From Plectrocnemia conspersa (lineage: Eukaryota > Arthropoda > Insecta > Trichoptera > Polycentropodidae), in contig VTFK01000292.1 in assembly GCA_009617715.1 (NCBI GenBank), positions 868,001 to 932,000 of the forward strand: a stretch of 64,000 bases of DNA, written 5' to 3'. Position numbers and translations under genes: made by a program. Each line of letters starts with the position of its first letter. Position 1 is the stretch's first letter. Below, in pieces: positions 24,745-37,174 of this stretch. The notes under the pieces are model-generated. The model had not been told where the DNA came from. It saw only the letters and a program-made list of their open reading frames with translations, and did not search any database.

Positions 24745-26635
24745 ATCATGGCACTGTCAAAATCAGAAAATAAGAGAATAATGTTCTGAGAATGTCGTAC
24801 TTGTAAATTATTTTGTTATAAAATTTATTAACAAAATTTATGTTTGTACTATTTTTTTTATTACAACGTATATTTTTTATGAAAAAAAGTTCTGAGCCTG
24901 TAAATAAAGTAAGTCTATTCTATTAACTATTAATTAAAATGATTGATAATTAATTAAATAAATCATTGTAACTAAATTTATGTGTCCCAGGAAAGTATAT
25001 TCACTTCAATCTATTAGACAGTTATTTGAAGAGTTGAGCACATTGTGAGTAACATCAATAGACAATTAAATAACAGAGCAAATTACTATGTAGTTTTCTT
25101 TAGCCATACCCAGTGGTTCCTATTTTTTTTCAATTAAATCAAGGTTGTATTATGTGCAGAGAAAATTAAGACTTCGTTAAGAAAATATATAAGGATTATG
25201 AAAATGTAAACTGATTATTAATTGTATTATATACCAACAGATACGTTGCAGGAAATGTCATAATTTATTATGTGTTATTAAACTAGTCGTGTCAAGGTAA
25301 ACTTTATTCGCTTCTGTTGATTCAGATTCATGACTTTTTTTATTCAAAATATACGATGAATATTCTAACTTGTTTTACGATACAGCAGTTTGATGGCTCG
25401 ATCATGTTATAGTTTTATAAAGAATTTTTAAACTCAGACAAGGGATCGATATTAATAACTACTGTATGACTTTAAAAATTAACATTTCTTGCAGATATCC
25501 ACGAATTAAATCGAAAAAACAATGCTCTTATTAAAACAACTAAAAATAGCGGTAAAAATAATTCAACTACAAATGGCGTTAATTAAGTTACAATTTACAT
25601 AAATTTTTTTTGTATTTTGAAATCGCCATTTTACAAAAAAAAATTTTGCATATATTTTTTCCATGCTCGAATTGCAGTTCTAGCTGCGTTTTTTGGATCT
25701 TGATGCAAATGCAAACTAAATTTTGATTTTAAAAATTCCATATGACTGGTAATTTATAAAGTGATGACGTATTAAAATGAAAAAAAAAAAAAATAAATAA
25801 ACAGTTTTTTTTATTTGACTTTTAAGCATAACCCATAAAAATTCTATTATTTTTTATGTGTAACATGTGTTAGTTGCCACATTTTTTTAATTAAATAAAA
25901 TAAAATTTTATCTTAGAAAAATTTTATTTTTTAAAAATTAAAAAAAATATTTTGCTATGTGATACTAATTTAAGTTACTATGTAGAGTAAAAATATAAAT
26001 TAAACGGATAAAACCATTTTAAGATCAGGCGATTAGATGATTTTTAGATAGTTGGTAAATAAAATATTTCTCATAGATAATCCCTAATTGTTTCCAGGTC
26101 TTTCTTAATGCTATTGGATTATTTTATTTGACTTGTAATTATTGTAAGAATATTAAATTAGTTATAGTTAATTAAGATGATATATATGGGGATTAATATT
26201 TATTTTTAGTAGCAATATGTGAAAAGACGGGAATTATAAGATATACGTTCATCACGTGCCGTCTTTTGGTTATTAAATAAATATTTTCTGCATTTTATTA
26301 ATTTTTGTATGTTTCACGTGCTGATGAACATTTTAAAAACAATCGATTAATTCAGTAATTGTAGTTAATAAAATATGTAGTAAATAAATTTCAGGTAAAA
26401 AATACAATAATTACAAAAATATTTTTATAGTACTTTGTTATTATTCCCTTCATACTTTTTGTTAGTACCGTATTAATAATGGGTTGTGCTTTAATACAAA
26501 ATTAAATGCGTTTAAAATATACATATAATGTATGCATTTCATTTCCCAAACTTATACATTTTACATATTTTGACCTATATAGTTGAACCCTGTACAAATG
26601 AATAACTTCGTTAGGCCTATGAGTCGCAACATTTG
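24745..26635. other. AT-rich non-coding DNA
   Basis: No supported gene or known repeat; homopolymer runs are frequent. Confidence 0.5.
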
Positions 26636-26639
26636 CTTG

Positions 26640-27250
26640 TTTGTGTATCAAAAGAGTAATATCAGTGATGCCGGAGGCTGTGTATGACATAATATAAAGA
26701 CGCTACAACATCTCTGTAGACACGAGTTTTCGACAAGAGAGGAAAAAGCGATTGTCATCAGGAGACGAATGTAAAATACACTCTCTAGTCCTGACGAGTG
26801 ACGAATAGATAAGGCGCGGAAGGGCACTTGGCAAATCTCTTCAGAAAACGTTTTCAAAGGGCCGAACAGCCAGGGGCGCTTTTATCCGCTTCAATGGGGG
26901 GCTACAAGGTAAATCTCGTGTACTTTCATTTTATTTCAGTTGACATTCTCTGCGAGGTGTGGGAGGAGACGAAAAAATGTAGCGAGTGGGTGGCATATCA
27001 AGGGCGGTTATATATTTTTTTATGGCCGGGCATGAATAAAGTAAATAGGGCAAAAAATTCCCTTAGGTTCCGCACTTCTTCCTTTTCGCATCGCTCCTCT
27101 TTGGTAATGTTTCCCGCGTCTTGTGCAAACACGAGAATGCGGCGAGTGCGGAAGAATGGATACATTTTCGTGTACTATTTTATTCTTCTTTTCTCAATCT
27201 TCTCTTATTCAGAAGGACAATTTTACCACTCGCCGTTACAAAGAGACTCA
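26640..27250. promoter_or_regulatory. Large complex island
   Basis: A 600-bp block of unusually even base composition. A 169-codon plus-strand frame crosses it and includes GGCTACAAG|GTAAAT, a passable donor site, so an alternative exon cannot be excluded. The translation shows no domain. A regulatory island is the simpler reading. Confidence 0.33.
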
Positions 27251-27699
27251 ATGATCCGACTCAAATTTAAATATTTATATTGTAATTTTGTAATAAAGCA
27301 ATTACGTTTGCAATTTAGATTCCCTGCTTTCATATGAGCAGCAATTTTGAACGTCATATTTAATAACGATAATAAAGCAACGCTAAAACAAGTATTTAGA
27401 ATTGAGGATAAATCTGTACATATTTCATAATACATATTAATAGATACAAAATGATTTTTTAATGCAAATTAACTATCTGAAATTAAAATTTAAAATTAAA
27501 TCAATCAAAGTGTATTTTTTATGATTTAATATATATGTATTAATTTCATTAAATTATTTCAAGTTTATAAAATAATTTTCATCTTTAAGTAAAATATCTT
27601 AAAAGCAAATATATTATTGCTTCATTGATATGGGATTAGGTATAATTAGTATATTTTGAAACAATAGATTTTCTTGATATATTCTTTGTAGCAATTTTA

Positions 27700-28270
27700 T
27701 ACAATGGGCTTAAACGTAACGATCTCTTGAAAACGTATCATTTCAAGGAGAGCCTTTCCGGCAGATACTATTTTATTTACGTACGAATACCTAAAACTGT
27801 CAAGTTGTCAAAATAGATACGTGACATCACAAACGCTTCCAGCTGGCGCGAGAGTCCTGCGCGTGAAATGGGAAATTTCGAGCGCAGAAAGTGCCAAAAA
27901 TAATTGACATTTTTCGCACACACACACATGGGGTATTACATTAATTTGTCGGAATTCGGCCGAAATGAACCGATATGCTGTATTGGGGGTGTGTTTGAAA
28001 TTCCGACCGGCATTTTCCATAAGGGCACTCTAATTGATTTATCCCAAATCTCTGGGAGAGTACTTTTGCTTTGTTGATCGACAGACCTTATTGTGAACAT
28101 GCTAGAGTCGGTGCCCTAATTGAGTTCGAAAGGGACGACCTTTTCAGCCTTACGCATCTCAATCGGGTCAATAAAACTACCAAAACGTATGTTCGTGACG
28201 CCAAAGGGCGAATGCGCTGCGAATATGTGGCGTAGGACGCGAAATGAAGAGTATACACATACTTTTCATG
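27700..28270. promoter_or_regulatory. Large complex island
   Basis: CpG-bearing sequence with CTTGAAA...TTTCAAG inverted arms near 27728, GGGAAATTTCGAG near 27868 and a short CA repeat. No gene recognised. It ends about 300 bp before the 533-bp duplication. Confidence 0.33.
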
Positions 28271-28577
28271 AATGTATCATTATGTAAGAAAATTATAAAT
28301 AATGACATTATTATTCACAAAAAGAATGCAAATTTAAAACCTTTTAAATAAAATAAAAAAAAATCTTCAAAATTTTTTTTATATATAAATTTATTTTTAC
28401 TATATGCATCATTTTACCAAATCAGTGATATAATTTGTTAATTATCATCCCAAAGACACAAACAAGCTAAATATTTTATATGTACTGTAAGCCTTTAATT
28501 TCACATTCTTGGTTGTTTCTAATTTATTAGATGTAGAATAGTAAATATCTATCAGATCTACTAAAGCTTTCAAATCT

Positions 28578-28600
28578 ACACGTTTTTCAAATCATCATTG

Positions 28601-28610
<10 letters not shown>
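28578..28610. repeat. Perfect 13-bp inverted repeat next to the 533-bp duplication
   Basis: ACACGTTTTTCAA (28578-28590) and TTGAAAAACGTGT (28598-28610) are perfect inverted arms with a 7-base loop. The right arm overlaps the first bases of the tandemly duplicated unit, so the hairpin may mark the duplication or insertion boundary. Confidence 0.85.
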
Positions 28611-29133
<523 letters not shown>

Positions 29134-29301
29134 AAAAACGTGTTTTTTAACAATAAAAGCGAACTATCAAATCGCGTTTCAAAAACACATTAAAATTCTC
29201 AAGGACATTATTGGCGAAATATTGCTAAAATGTAAACATGAATAATAAACCTAAATGTGATATAAATGTTTATAATATATATACATATATATATTTTTTT
29301 T

Positions 29302-29566
29302 AAATCTCGGGATTCATCGCGATTTTCACATACTTACTTATTATATTTCGTGTGCAATTTTCTGCCATAGTCACGAATTAAACGTAACTTACGGTACGTA
29401 AAATTTACGGATAATTCGTGACCATGGGTAGGGAATCATAGCCGAAATATAGAAAGAAAGTAAGCAAAAATCGCAATGCAAATAATCATCATCGTGATCA
29501 TGGCCGGAAAATCACGGCTGAAATATAGAATACAGTATGCAAAAATCGCGACGAATCCTGAGATTT
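29302..29566. mobile_element. Palindromic (foldback-like) element flanked by TA repeats
   Basis: Terminal inverted repeats of 25 bp lie at 29302-29326 (AAATCTCGGGATTCATCG...) and 29542-29566, with 2 mismatches. A second inner pair lies at 29365-29380 and 29412-29427 (CCATAGTCACGAATTA, one mismatch in 16). The centre carries TTACG-GTA-CGTAA at 29389-29401. The right half also repeats a GAAATATAGAA...GCAAAAATCGC motif directly. No coding capacity. TA-rich sequence lies on both sides, so a TA target duplication cannot be distinguished. It may be a non-autonomous DNA element or foldback element; a related copy is in the preceding unit. Confidence 0.6.
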
Positions 29567-29880
<314 letters not shown>

Positions 29881-29884
29881 TGTC

Positions 29885-30775
29885 GTTTTTCGTTTATAAT
29901 AATCTTTATGATATACAGTTTTAAAACCCCCACAAAAAATATTACTTTAAACAAAAAGGCTTACACTCTTTGTAACTTCGTAAAAAGCGTTTTATTGAAA
30001 TAAACTTTTATTAAATGCACGTTTTTTTAAAATATTTAGATCATGTTTTTAAAAATTATATCTGATGTTTAAGAATATATTTATTATATTTAATTTACAT
30101 ATAAGGATATTTTTTTAAAAGTAAAATTAGGTAAGCGAGCGCAATCTCATAAGATAGCGTACTACGTAAAAGCTCTGATTGTAATTGCTATTGGTCCACA
30201 TCATTTAACTATCTTAGTAAGCTTAACATAACTACTTGAGAATTTTTTGTTATGGGAAAAACAGATATAACGTTTTTTTCTCTCGTTCAAAAAATACTGT
30301 GTGGCATGAATGTATTTTAATAAAACTTTTATTATATTATAACTATATTATCGGTTATGGTTAATCATCTGTTAAATATTTAAGAGTTATTGTCGATTAC
30401 AACTTTTTTGTTTTTTACAATAATAGTAAATTTATCAATACTTCTAAATCTAATGTAACAATTAATCAAAGAATATAATATATAATATAGTATCGTCATT
30501 TCCTAAAAGTAAAGATTGAAACCACACATGCGATTTCCCATCCTATACATATACATCACAAGAATTGAAAGATAAACGTAGAAAGCTAACAAAACTCATC
30601 GTTATAAATGTAGCTGTTACATTTGGGAAAAAGCAATAAGTCAACAAAAGATATTTTCATTATTTGTATGTTTAATACAATTATTATTAAATGTCATTCC
30701 ACACGCAAAATTTAAAGTATGTAATTTTATTATTTCTATTGTGTTATATTACTTTTTAAAATAATATTTATCATT
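29885..30775. other. AT-rich non-coding DNA
   Basis: A mildly complex patch at 30500-30660. Otherwise nothing recognised. Confidence 0.5.
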
Positions 30776-30779
30776 TTAA

Positions 30780-31200
30780 ACACACAGTTGTATAATTGTA
30801 TATTACTCTACCTGCAATGCGTACATGTTTTTATTGCTATCCGCAAAGTATTTGTTTTTTATGGAATAATACGTCGCGAACAAAAAGTGAAAATTTCGAA
30901 ATGAAAATTTTGACGAAGTGTATCGTCAAAAGTGGTTCAAAATTGTCGTTTTTGTGTTTTTTTCCCAAACCTAAAAAATCTTAAGTAGCTGTGTGTTCAA
31001 CTTTTGCTAACTCGTAATTGAACTACCTTTTACTATGTATTTTATTGCTTTAATTAAGGACAAAGCTCGCCGGAGAGAGAAACTGGAAACATTTTCTTTT
31101 AGCGACAATTTCTGAACTTTGTTGATAAAGTGGGCGCAGGAAAGAACAATTACTTGCAGCTAAACAACGCGCAAACTCCTTCAATTTTTTTTGCTACAGT
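30780..31200. promoter_or_regulatory. Complex non-coding island
   Basis: Mixed-complexity block with CGAAATGAAAATTTTGACG and GCTCGCCGGAGAGAG. Short plus-strand frame without domain. Enhancer candidate by composition only. Confidence 0.28.
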
Positions 31201-31204
31201 TAAG

Positions 31205-32475
31205 ATAGATTGTAAATTTCAACTTTGCCAGAAAAAAATATTATATTTCTGCTTCAAACCCACTTACTTATCAAACACTCAGTGCATTATAAAATCTGTA
31301 CTAATTTGAGTTCATTTTTTTTCGATAAAAATTTTATTTTCTAACTTCAGTATGTCTTATCTTGCGTGTGTGTTAGCATTTACTAGTTATAAGCTATTCG
31401 AAATTGGAGGCACGAAGTAAAACCGAATCGTCACGCTACACTATAAAAAAGTTGGAAATTCTTTACCTGAAATAGTGAAAATTTGACTGAATCAAAGCAG
31501 AAAAACGAACATTGGCAATAATCAATAAAAAAGTTTTTACATGTATATATAGTTTTTTGATTGTAATATAAGTTTGTTTTGGAAAATTATTTTCAATAAA
31601 ATTTCTAAACGATTGTTCAAATCATATATTATTTTATCAATTGCTTAAGAGCTCTATGCAAATTATTGATTTTTATTATTCCTTGCAAAATGAATTAATA
31701 ATAACATATTTTATTGGCAAAACTAATATTTATAATTATTATACAATAGTTCAATTAAAATACATATTATATATTCATATCTAGATTTTTCTTTTCTGGT
31801 TAAGAGGTGTTTTTGTATTTCTAAACTTTTTTATTAAGCATTAAATTATACATAATAACCTTTTTGGATTTAAAACTTTTTTGCTTTTTGTATAATTGTT
31901 TTTATTTTTCTCATTATAGTAATACTAAAATTGCAAAAAAAATTATACAGCAGTAGTGTTTTGACAGTCCGATAATAATATTTTAAATGTAAGAATTATT
32001 TTTATGGTATTTTTTATAACTACTATTTATTTTTATATACTTTAAAACTCATCTATGGTTCAAACTTTTGCTTTAAGTCAATTAAAAATGAATTATTATA
32101 TTTTTAAGCGTTTTTTTTTTTTTAAAAATAGCAAAATTTAAAATTGATTTCATTAATGAATATTTTACAAATTATTTAAAAAAAATTAAAAATAATAAAA
32201 ATAATAAACTAATAACGATATATTTAAAAAAAATGTTAATAACAATTTTGTAAATAAACATTGAGACAGAGCAAAATACTTTTTTTAAAATAAAAAATAA
32301 AATTATGCGAGATTAAGAAAAGGTGTTATTAATTACACATATTTTAAATTTTAAGGTACCCAAAAATAATGACGGTTTTAATAAAATGTACTTTTTGAAA
32401 TAGTTAAATTTAAACTGTTAAAAATGCGCTTTTCTAAATTTTTATGTTGTTGTTTTTAGTTAATATTTGCCTAAA
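31205..32475. other. AT-rich desert
   Basis: Nothing recognised; strong poly-A and poly-T runs. Confidence 0.5.
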
Positions 32476-32479
32476 AAAA

Positions 32480-33000
32480 TACATTGTTACCTGATCAAGA
32501 AAAGATAGAAAAATTGCTCGTCAAAATTAAATTCAACGAAGCTGCAAATCGTATAAATTTTATATAAAAAATGCAACAGCTTTTAAGAAAAATATTTGTG
32601 CATATTATGGCGGTATATTTGACTCAGAAAATGCACGAAATAGGTTAAAAAAATTCTAGCGTTTGTTATTTTATGGATAAGCCTTGGACCACTTATCTTT
32701 AGAAGAAAATAGATGTACAATTAAAAATTAAATAATATCTAACAGTTAGCATCGAATAATTATCAAACAAGTAGCTTACTGTATTTTGTATGTTAAAAAA
32801 TATTGGCAAGAACTGAAAAGTGTGTTTTGGATTCTCCGTTAATGAATTTTAAAGTGTAAAAACATGGTGAAAAATTTATGTTAGAAGTGTATATAAACTT
32901 TAAACTCAATTGAGTATTACATTGGGTAAATAAAAACCATCAGTAAATAGGCAAAAAATATTCTTCAACATAACAATACACTGCTGAATTGACTCAGGAT
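32480..33000 (+). pseudogene. mariner transposase relic
   Basis: Plus strand, several frames. At 32570-32660, NATAFKKNICAYYGGIF and ARNRLKKF match the mariner N-terminal helix-turn-helix (N-A-x-E-A-A-x-N-I-C-x-V-Y-G...WFxKF), followed by CYFMDKPW, matching the GNFDxxDxPRSGRP linker. At 32780-32850, TVFCMLKNIGKN and VNEF match TVSRHLKxLGKV...PHEL. At 32863 and on, GEKF and, about 20 codons later, HWVNKN match the DEKW...SWVxKGEP block around the first catalytic Asp, which is lost. Stops and frameshifts throughout; later catalytic motifs were not found. Confidence 0.68.
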
Positions 33001-33004
33001 AAAA

Positions 33005-34335
33005 TCTGCAACCTTGGTCGGGTAGTTTTATTGACCTGACATAACCCCTTCCAACTACTACTTAATAATATTTATAAGTTATCTCCCTTTGATTGTTTTT
33101 TTTAAATAGTACAAAATGGCTAGTAATATTGCATTAAAAATTTGAAAGAAGGTTATATAAAACGATTAAAAAATTATAATCGAGAATACTGAAAAATATA
33201 TCTGAATTTTAATTATAATAAAGTCGTTATTTTTGGGTACTTCTATATATTTGAAATACATTCTGGAATAATAAGAAAAAATTAAGAGTATATGCAGATA
33301 ATATACATATTATTTTTGTATAGAACTGAATATATACTTTCTAATATAAATAATAACGTATTGGATTTTTTAACAAAAAAATTGATCTAAAATTGTCACC
33401 AAAATAACTACTATATGTTTAGAAAAGCATAATTGAGTATTTAATATTCACTTTAATTAGAATATAATCATTTATAATACGCTAAAGACAGCCATATTAA
33501 ATAGTTCTTCAATTACGAAGCCCATCAATTTGACGGATTCATAATTTTTTTTTTAAATTATATTTGTTATTTATTATTAATATAAAAACTATACTATAAA
33601 TTACAATCCATTTTATTTTACTGCTTTATAATTTTTAAATATGTGTTAAAAACACATTATTTTTTACTTAAGCAGCTAACTGATTAAACAGTAACATTAA
33701 ATAAGAATTATTATTATTATTACAAAAATTTAATTGAGAGACTGTATGGGAATAACTAAAAGAAGGTATTGAGACATACTTTATTTGAAGTTAAATTAGG
33801 TTCCACTAGCTATGCTAAAATAAATATCATGATTAGTTATGTAAGAAGTACAATCGAGCTAATAAATGGTAAAGTTTTAATTAATTAAAATAAATCTTGC
33901 ACTAAAATAGAGCCATTTAATGATTCCAAAAGAAATGCACGTCAATTTTCAAAACAATAGAAAGCCAGAACTTGAAAGCTTTATATTTATTTTCTAAGTT
34001 CTAAGAAATAGACATCCGCCCTCTTTGTAAGAACAATGTTATTGAACAGAAAATGAATGAAAATAGTAATATGGTAATGCATAAATTTGGTAGAATAATA
34101 ATATATTTATTTGATACAGTAATTAGTTTTGAATTAAAATTATAAAATTAATTAATGAATTTATAAACCGTTATGGTTACAACAGTAAATCGTTCCACAA
34201 CATACCGCGTGGAAACATAATATACAATGTGTGTTACATAGGTACAAATACATAATTTTGTAACCTGTCAGAATTAAGATGTAAATATTACATAATTGAA
34301 ACCAAAGGAATAGAAATTAAATATAACCACAGAGA
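33005..34335. other. AT-rich non-coding DNA
   Basis: Possibly the rest of the mariner copy at its left edge, but no further transposase blocks were recognised. No gene. Confidence 0.45.
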
Positions 34336-34406
34336 TAAATTACGCGCTTACTTAACAAACAGTTTGTTTTGGTGCTCTTGTTACATTATAAATTAACAAT
34401 GAGAGA

Positions 34407-34475
34407 CTCACGTGTTACGTGAGGTACCCAGCGATATTGTTTAATCCTGTTTAACCTTTTGAAACGTTACGTTTC
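34407..34475. promoter_or_regulatory. Two adjacent short palindromes in a complex island
   Basis: CTCACGT-GTT-ACGTGAG at 34407-34423 and GAAACGT-T-ACGTTTC at 34461-34475 lie 37 bp apart in a CpG-bearing island (34340-34640). Palindromes of this size suit dimeric transcription-factor sites; that function is inferred. Confidence 0.4.
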
Positions 34476-34899
34476 GACCCACTCATTACGTAATAGTTAA
34501 TTTTCACGTGACACGTCGCTTTGCCACAATACATTTTGTAACGTCGACGACAGATCGAGCCCTGCGGGTACTTTCATGGGGCTTTACACACAAAGTTCCG
34601 CTGTATTTTAAAAATAAACCAAATTTAAAAATATACATTATATATAAAGCCGTTGTTTGATGGAACACGTCTGTAAATAATCCATTTTACACGATAAAAA
34701 CAAGGGTAAATATATGCTTTTAAAACAGTCAAATTAAAAAATCTGACGACCATAATAGATGGGTATATTAAATATAAATTTATGAAAAAGCATTTAAAAC
34801 TTTATAAAAAAAAAAAAAATAAAATAAATGAGTATGTTAAAATAATGTGAAAAAATGAAGTGTAGATACTTGATGTTTACATCGCCTTATTTTACATAA

Positions 34900-35350
34900 T
34901 ATAGTGCCTCCCTTAACGCGGGTTATTGCTTGAAATATAGTGTTTTCTTATACGCACATGTTTTATATTCTATTAGTGTGATAGTAAAAAAAAACGCGAC
35001 AAGATTTATTACTCCAGTAACGATCACTTTGCGGACGGCGCGTGAGGCTTTTTATAAAATTTTCCCTTTTGTGTCAAAAGATGATGATTCAGCCGGGGCG
35101 CGCGCAACATAAAACTGTCAGCGGATCAAAAGCACTGATAATGAACTTTTAATAAAAACGTATTTCGCACAACGTCCCCGGGTGCGATGGACCCTTATTT
35201 ATGACCGGGCTGGGGCCTTTGTTGCTGTGCAGATGAATGATTGCTGGGTCAATGGATATCGCCTCGGCTAGTGCGCATGCAAAATTTTTAGTGAATAGCA
35301 TGGTATAGATTAACCCTCATCGCGTGCACGAAGATCATGAAAAGATCTGT
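34900..35350. promoter_or_regulatory. GC-rich intronic island with developmental-type motifs
   Basis: Contains TTTATTAC near 35004 (posterior-Hox-like), CTGTCAG at 35115-35121 (Meis/Hth-like TGACAG), GGATCAAAAG at 35123-35132 (TCF-like) and several CpGs. Motif matches are short and individually weak; their proximity is suggestive only. Confidence 0.4.
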
Positions 35351-35934
35351 AGTGTTATGTATTTACCAAACATCTCATTGAAAAAGTGATTATACAAAAA
35401 TATACTTTCAAGATACAGAAGGGTCTAAGATATTTGGTTTTAATGCGTACATCGTGAAACACAGCAGCTAACGATTATATTGAAAACGTAATTCAGACTG
35501 TCGTTTATTTGCATAAAATACAGCGTGCTAAAATAATCAATTTAACTTTTATGAAACTAACTGTCACAACTCTTTTAATGCTATAAGTAAAAAAAACACC
35601 TTATAGTTGAATTAATTAATTGAATACAATTATAAACAAGCTTAGATCTTTAACTCATAAAAGGTCTGCAAGCATACATTTTATATCCTGCAGCATTACA
35701 CACCGAAAGTAACAGTTTTACTGTCTGCTAATAAAATGGATAAAACTTTTATACTAAACGTCATTTTTTCAATCCTTTTTAACTTAAAATTTAAAGTTTT
35801 AATCAAAAGTGGATTACGTGATTTTTTCACGTATGCATTATAAAAAGGCATTCCTAAACGGTATGGATATTTAAAAATTTAGTTATTTACTTTAATCTAT
35901 AAATGTAGTTGCACATCTAAAATAGAATTTAAAA

Positions 35935-36005
35935 CGCACAAAGTTGAAGTTCCACTCGCTAGCTGCGGTACCTCACGACAGTGTGGAACCGACAACTTTT
36001 AAATA
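35935..36005 (+). repeat. Short interspersed repeat with palindromic core, copy 1
   Basis: AAAGTTGAAG...TAGCTGCGGTACC then TCACGACAGTGTGGAACCGACAA is shared with the reverse complement of 43480-43560. The CCTCAC-GACA-GTGTGG core (35971-35986) is a near palindrome. Family unknown. Confidence 0.65.
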
Positions 36006-36059
36006 AATAAATGGCGTCAGCTGGATGCAGTCAAAACGTATAAGTGCACTAGATCTTGG

Positions 36060-36270
36060 ATTTAGAAGTGACTGCAATGATAGATTTATCGAGTGGCGGC
36101 TCAGTTAGGCACATCATAAGTAAACATATTGGCCGGTGGGAAATTACTTCGCTCAACAGCCGATCGTAATCTGGCTTTAGGTTTTGACTTAACTGGTTGA
36201 TTTTTGGCTGATGCTTCCGGCCTGCCTGCTTTATGGTTTCGTAATAATTGATGAAGAGCGCGAGCTATTA
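36060..36270. promoter_or_regulatory. Complex intronic island
   Basis: Mixed-complexity block just downstream of the short repeat copy at 35.9 kb, with CAGCCGATCGTAATCTGG and CTTCCGGCCTGCC. No coding frame. Confidence 0.3.
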
Positions 36271-36829
36271 AATCCTACGTTTATATTTATTTTTCTATGC
36301 CTTGGTAATATTTTAAATTAAGTCATTAATAGTAAATATTTAATTAACATAGTCATTAATCTGCCTTTAAAAATCACCTTTTTGTGTGTAATAAATAGGT
36401 TTATTAGAAGCAGTTTTTTGTACATATTTTGTATACATTTTTTGTGTACATATAAATAAAATAAATATTAAAACATTAATTTTACACTGATAATTAATTG
36501 CCAGGACTATTCACATTAAAAGGTACACAAAACCAAATTAGGCACAAGGCAGAGAATTCAAACAAATGTCAAAGTTTTTCGGCTGTAGCTTACGACCGAG
36601 CATGTAATAAAGTGACACAATTAAAAGTTGTTTATTTCACTACATAGGATAATAAAATATATGTAATTGAATTAAAAATAATATCATTTTATGCTTTGGC
36701 AGAATACACATGATTTAAAATAAAATTAATTAAAATTATTATAAATATTCAAATATATTTTAATTACTGATCAGGGAGATTTTGATCATAATAGATGTTG
36801 TATATCAAATAGTAACTTGTAATACTTCG

Positions 36830-37170
36830 ATACAAATCTGTCGGTGGATTTACACGTGAATCTCATATTATGGGAATATCTGGCTTTTGTTCCGCCGCCT
36901 TATAGAATACGTTGTATCTTGTCGAAGCTTAGGAAGCCCAGCGCAGAGCTCGAACTGGGACTCGTAAAAACATGAACCTGAGGGATTAGGGATCTGCGTA
37001 AATAACGATTCGTGAGATCTGGAACGTTGGAAATAGGAAAATGGGGATTAAGACGCAATTACATAGCAAATACCGCTGCTAAATAGAAACGTACCGGCGC
37101 TGTCCGAAATGAAGGTATTAACGGAACAAAATGGTTATTCTGGTCATTGGAGACGTAAGAAATATAAATA
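36830..37170. promoter_or_regulatory. Complex intronic island with repeated GGATTA cores
   Basis: AGGGATTAGGG and GGGGATTAAG lie about 60 bp apart; GGATTA is the K50 homeodomain (bicoid/Otx-type) core. Several CpGs and no coding frame. Regulatory role inferred. Confidence 0.36.
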
Positions 37171-37174
37171 GAAA

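Noticed and set aside
26828..27337. 169-codon plus-strand open frame, the longest in the window
   Set aside because: No recognisable domain; the frame runs through a GC-richer island and then into AT-rich DNA, and overlapping open frames exist on the other strand.
36935..36985. Minus-strand AGTTCGAGCTC resembling a tRNA B box
   Set aside because: No A box at tRNA distance and no cloverleaf pairing.
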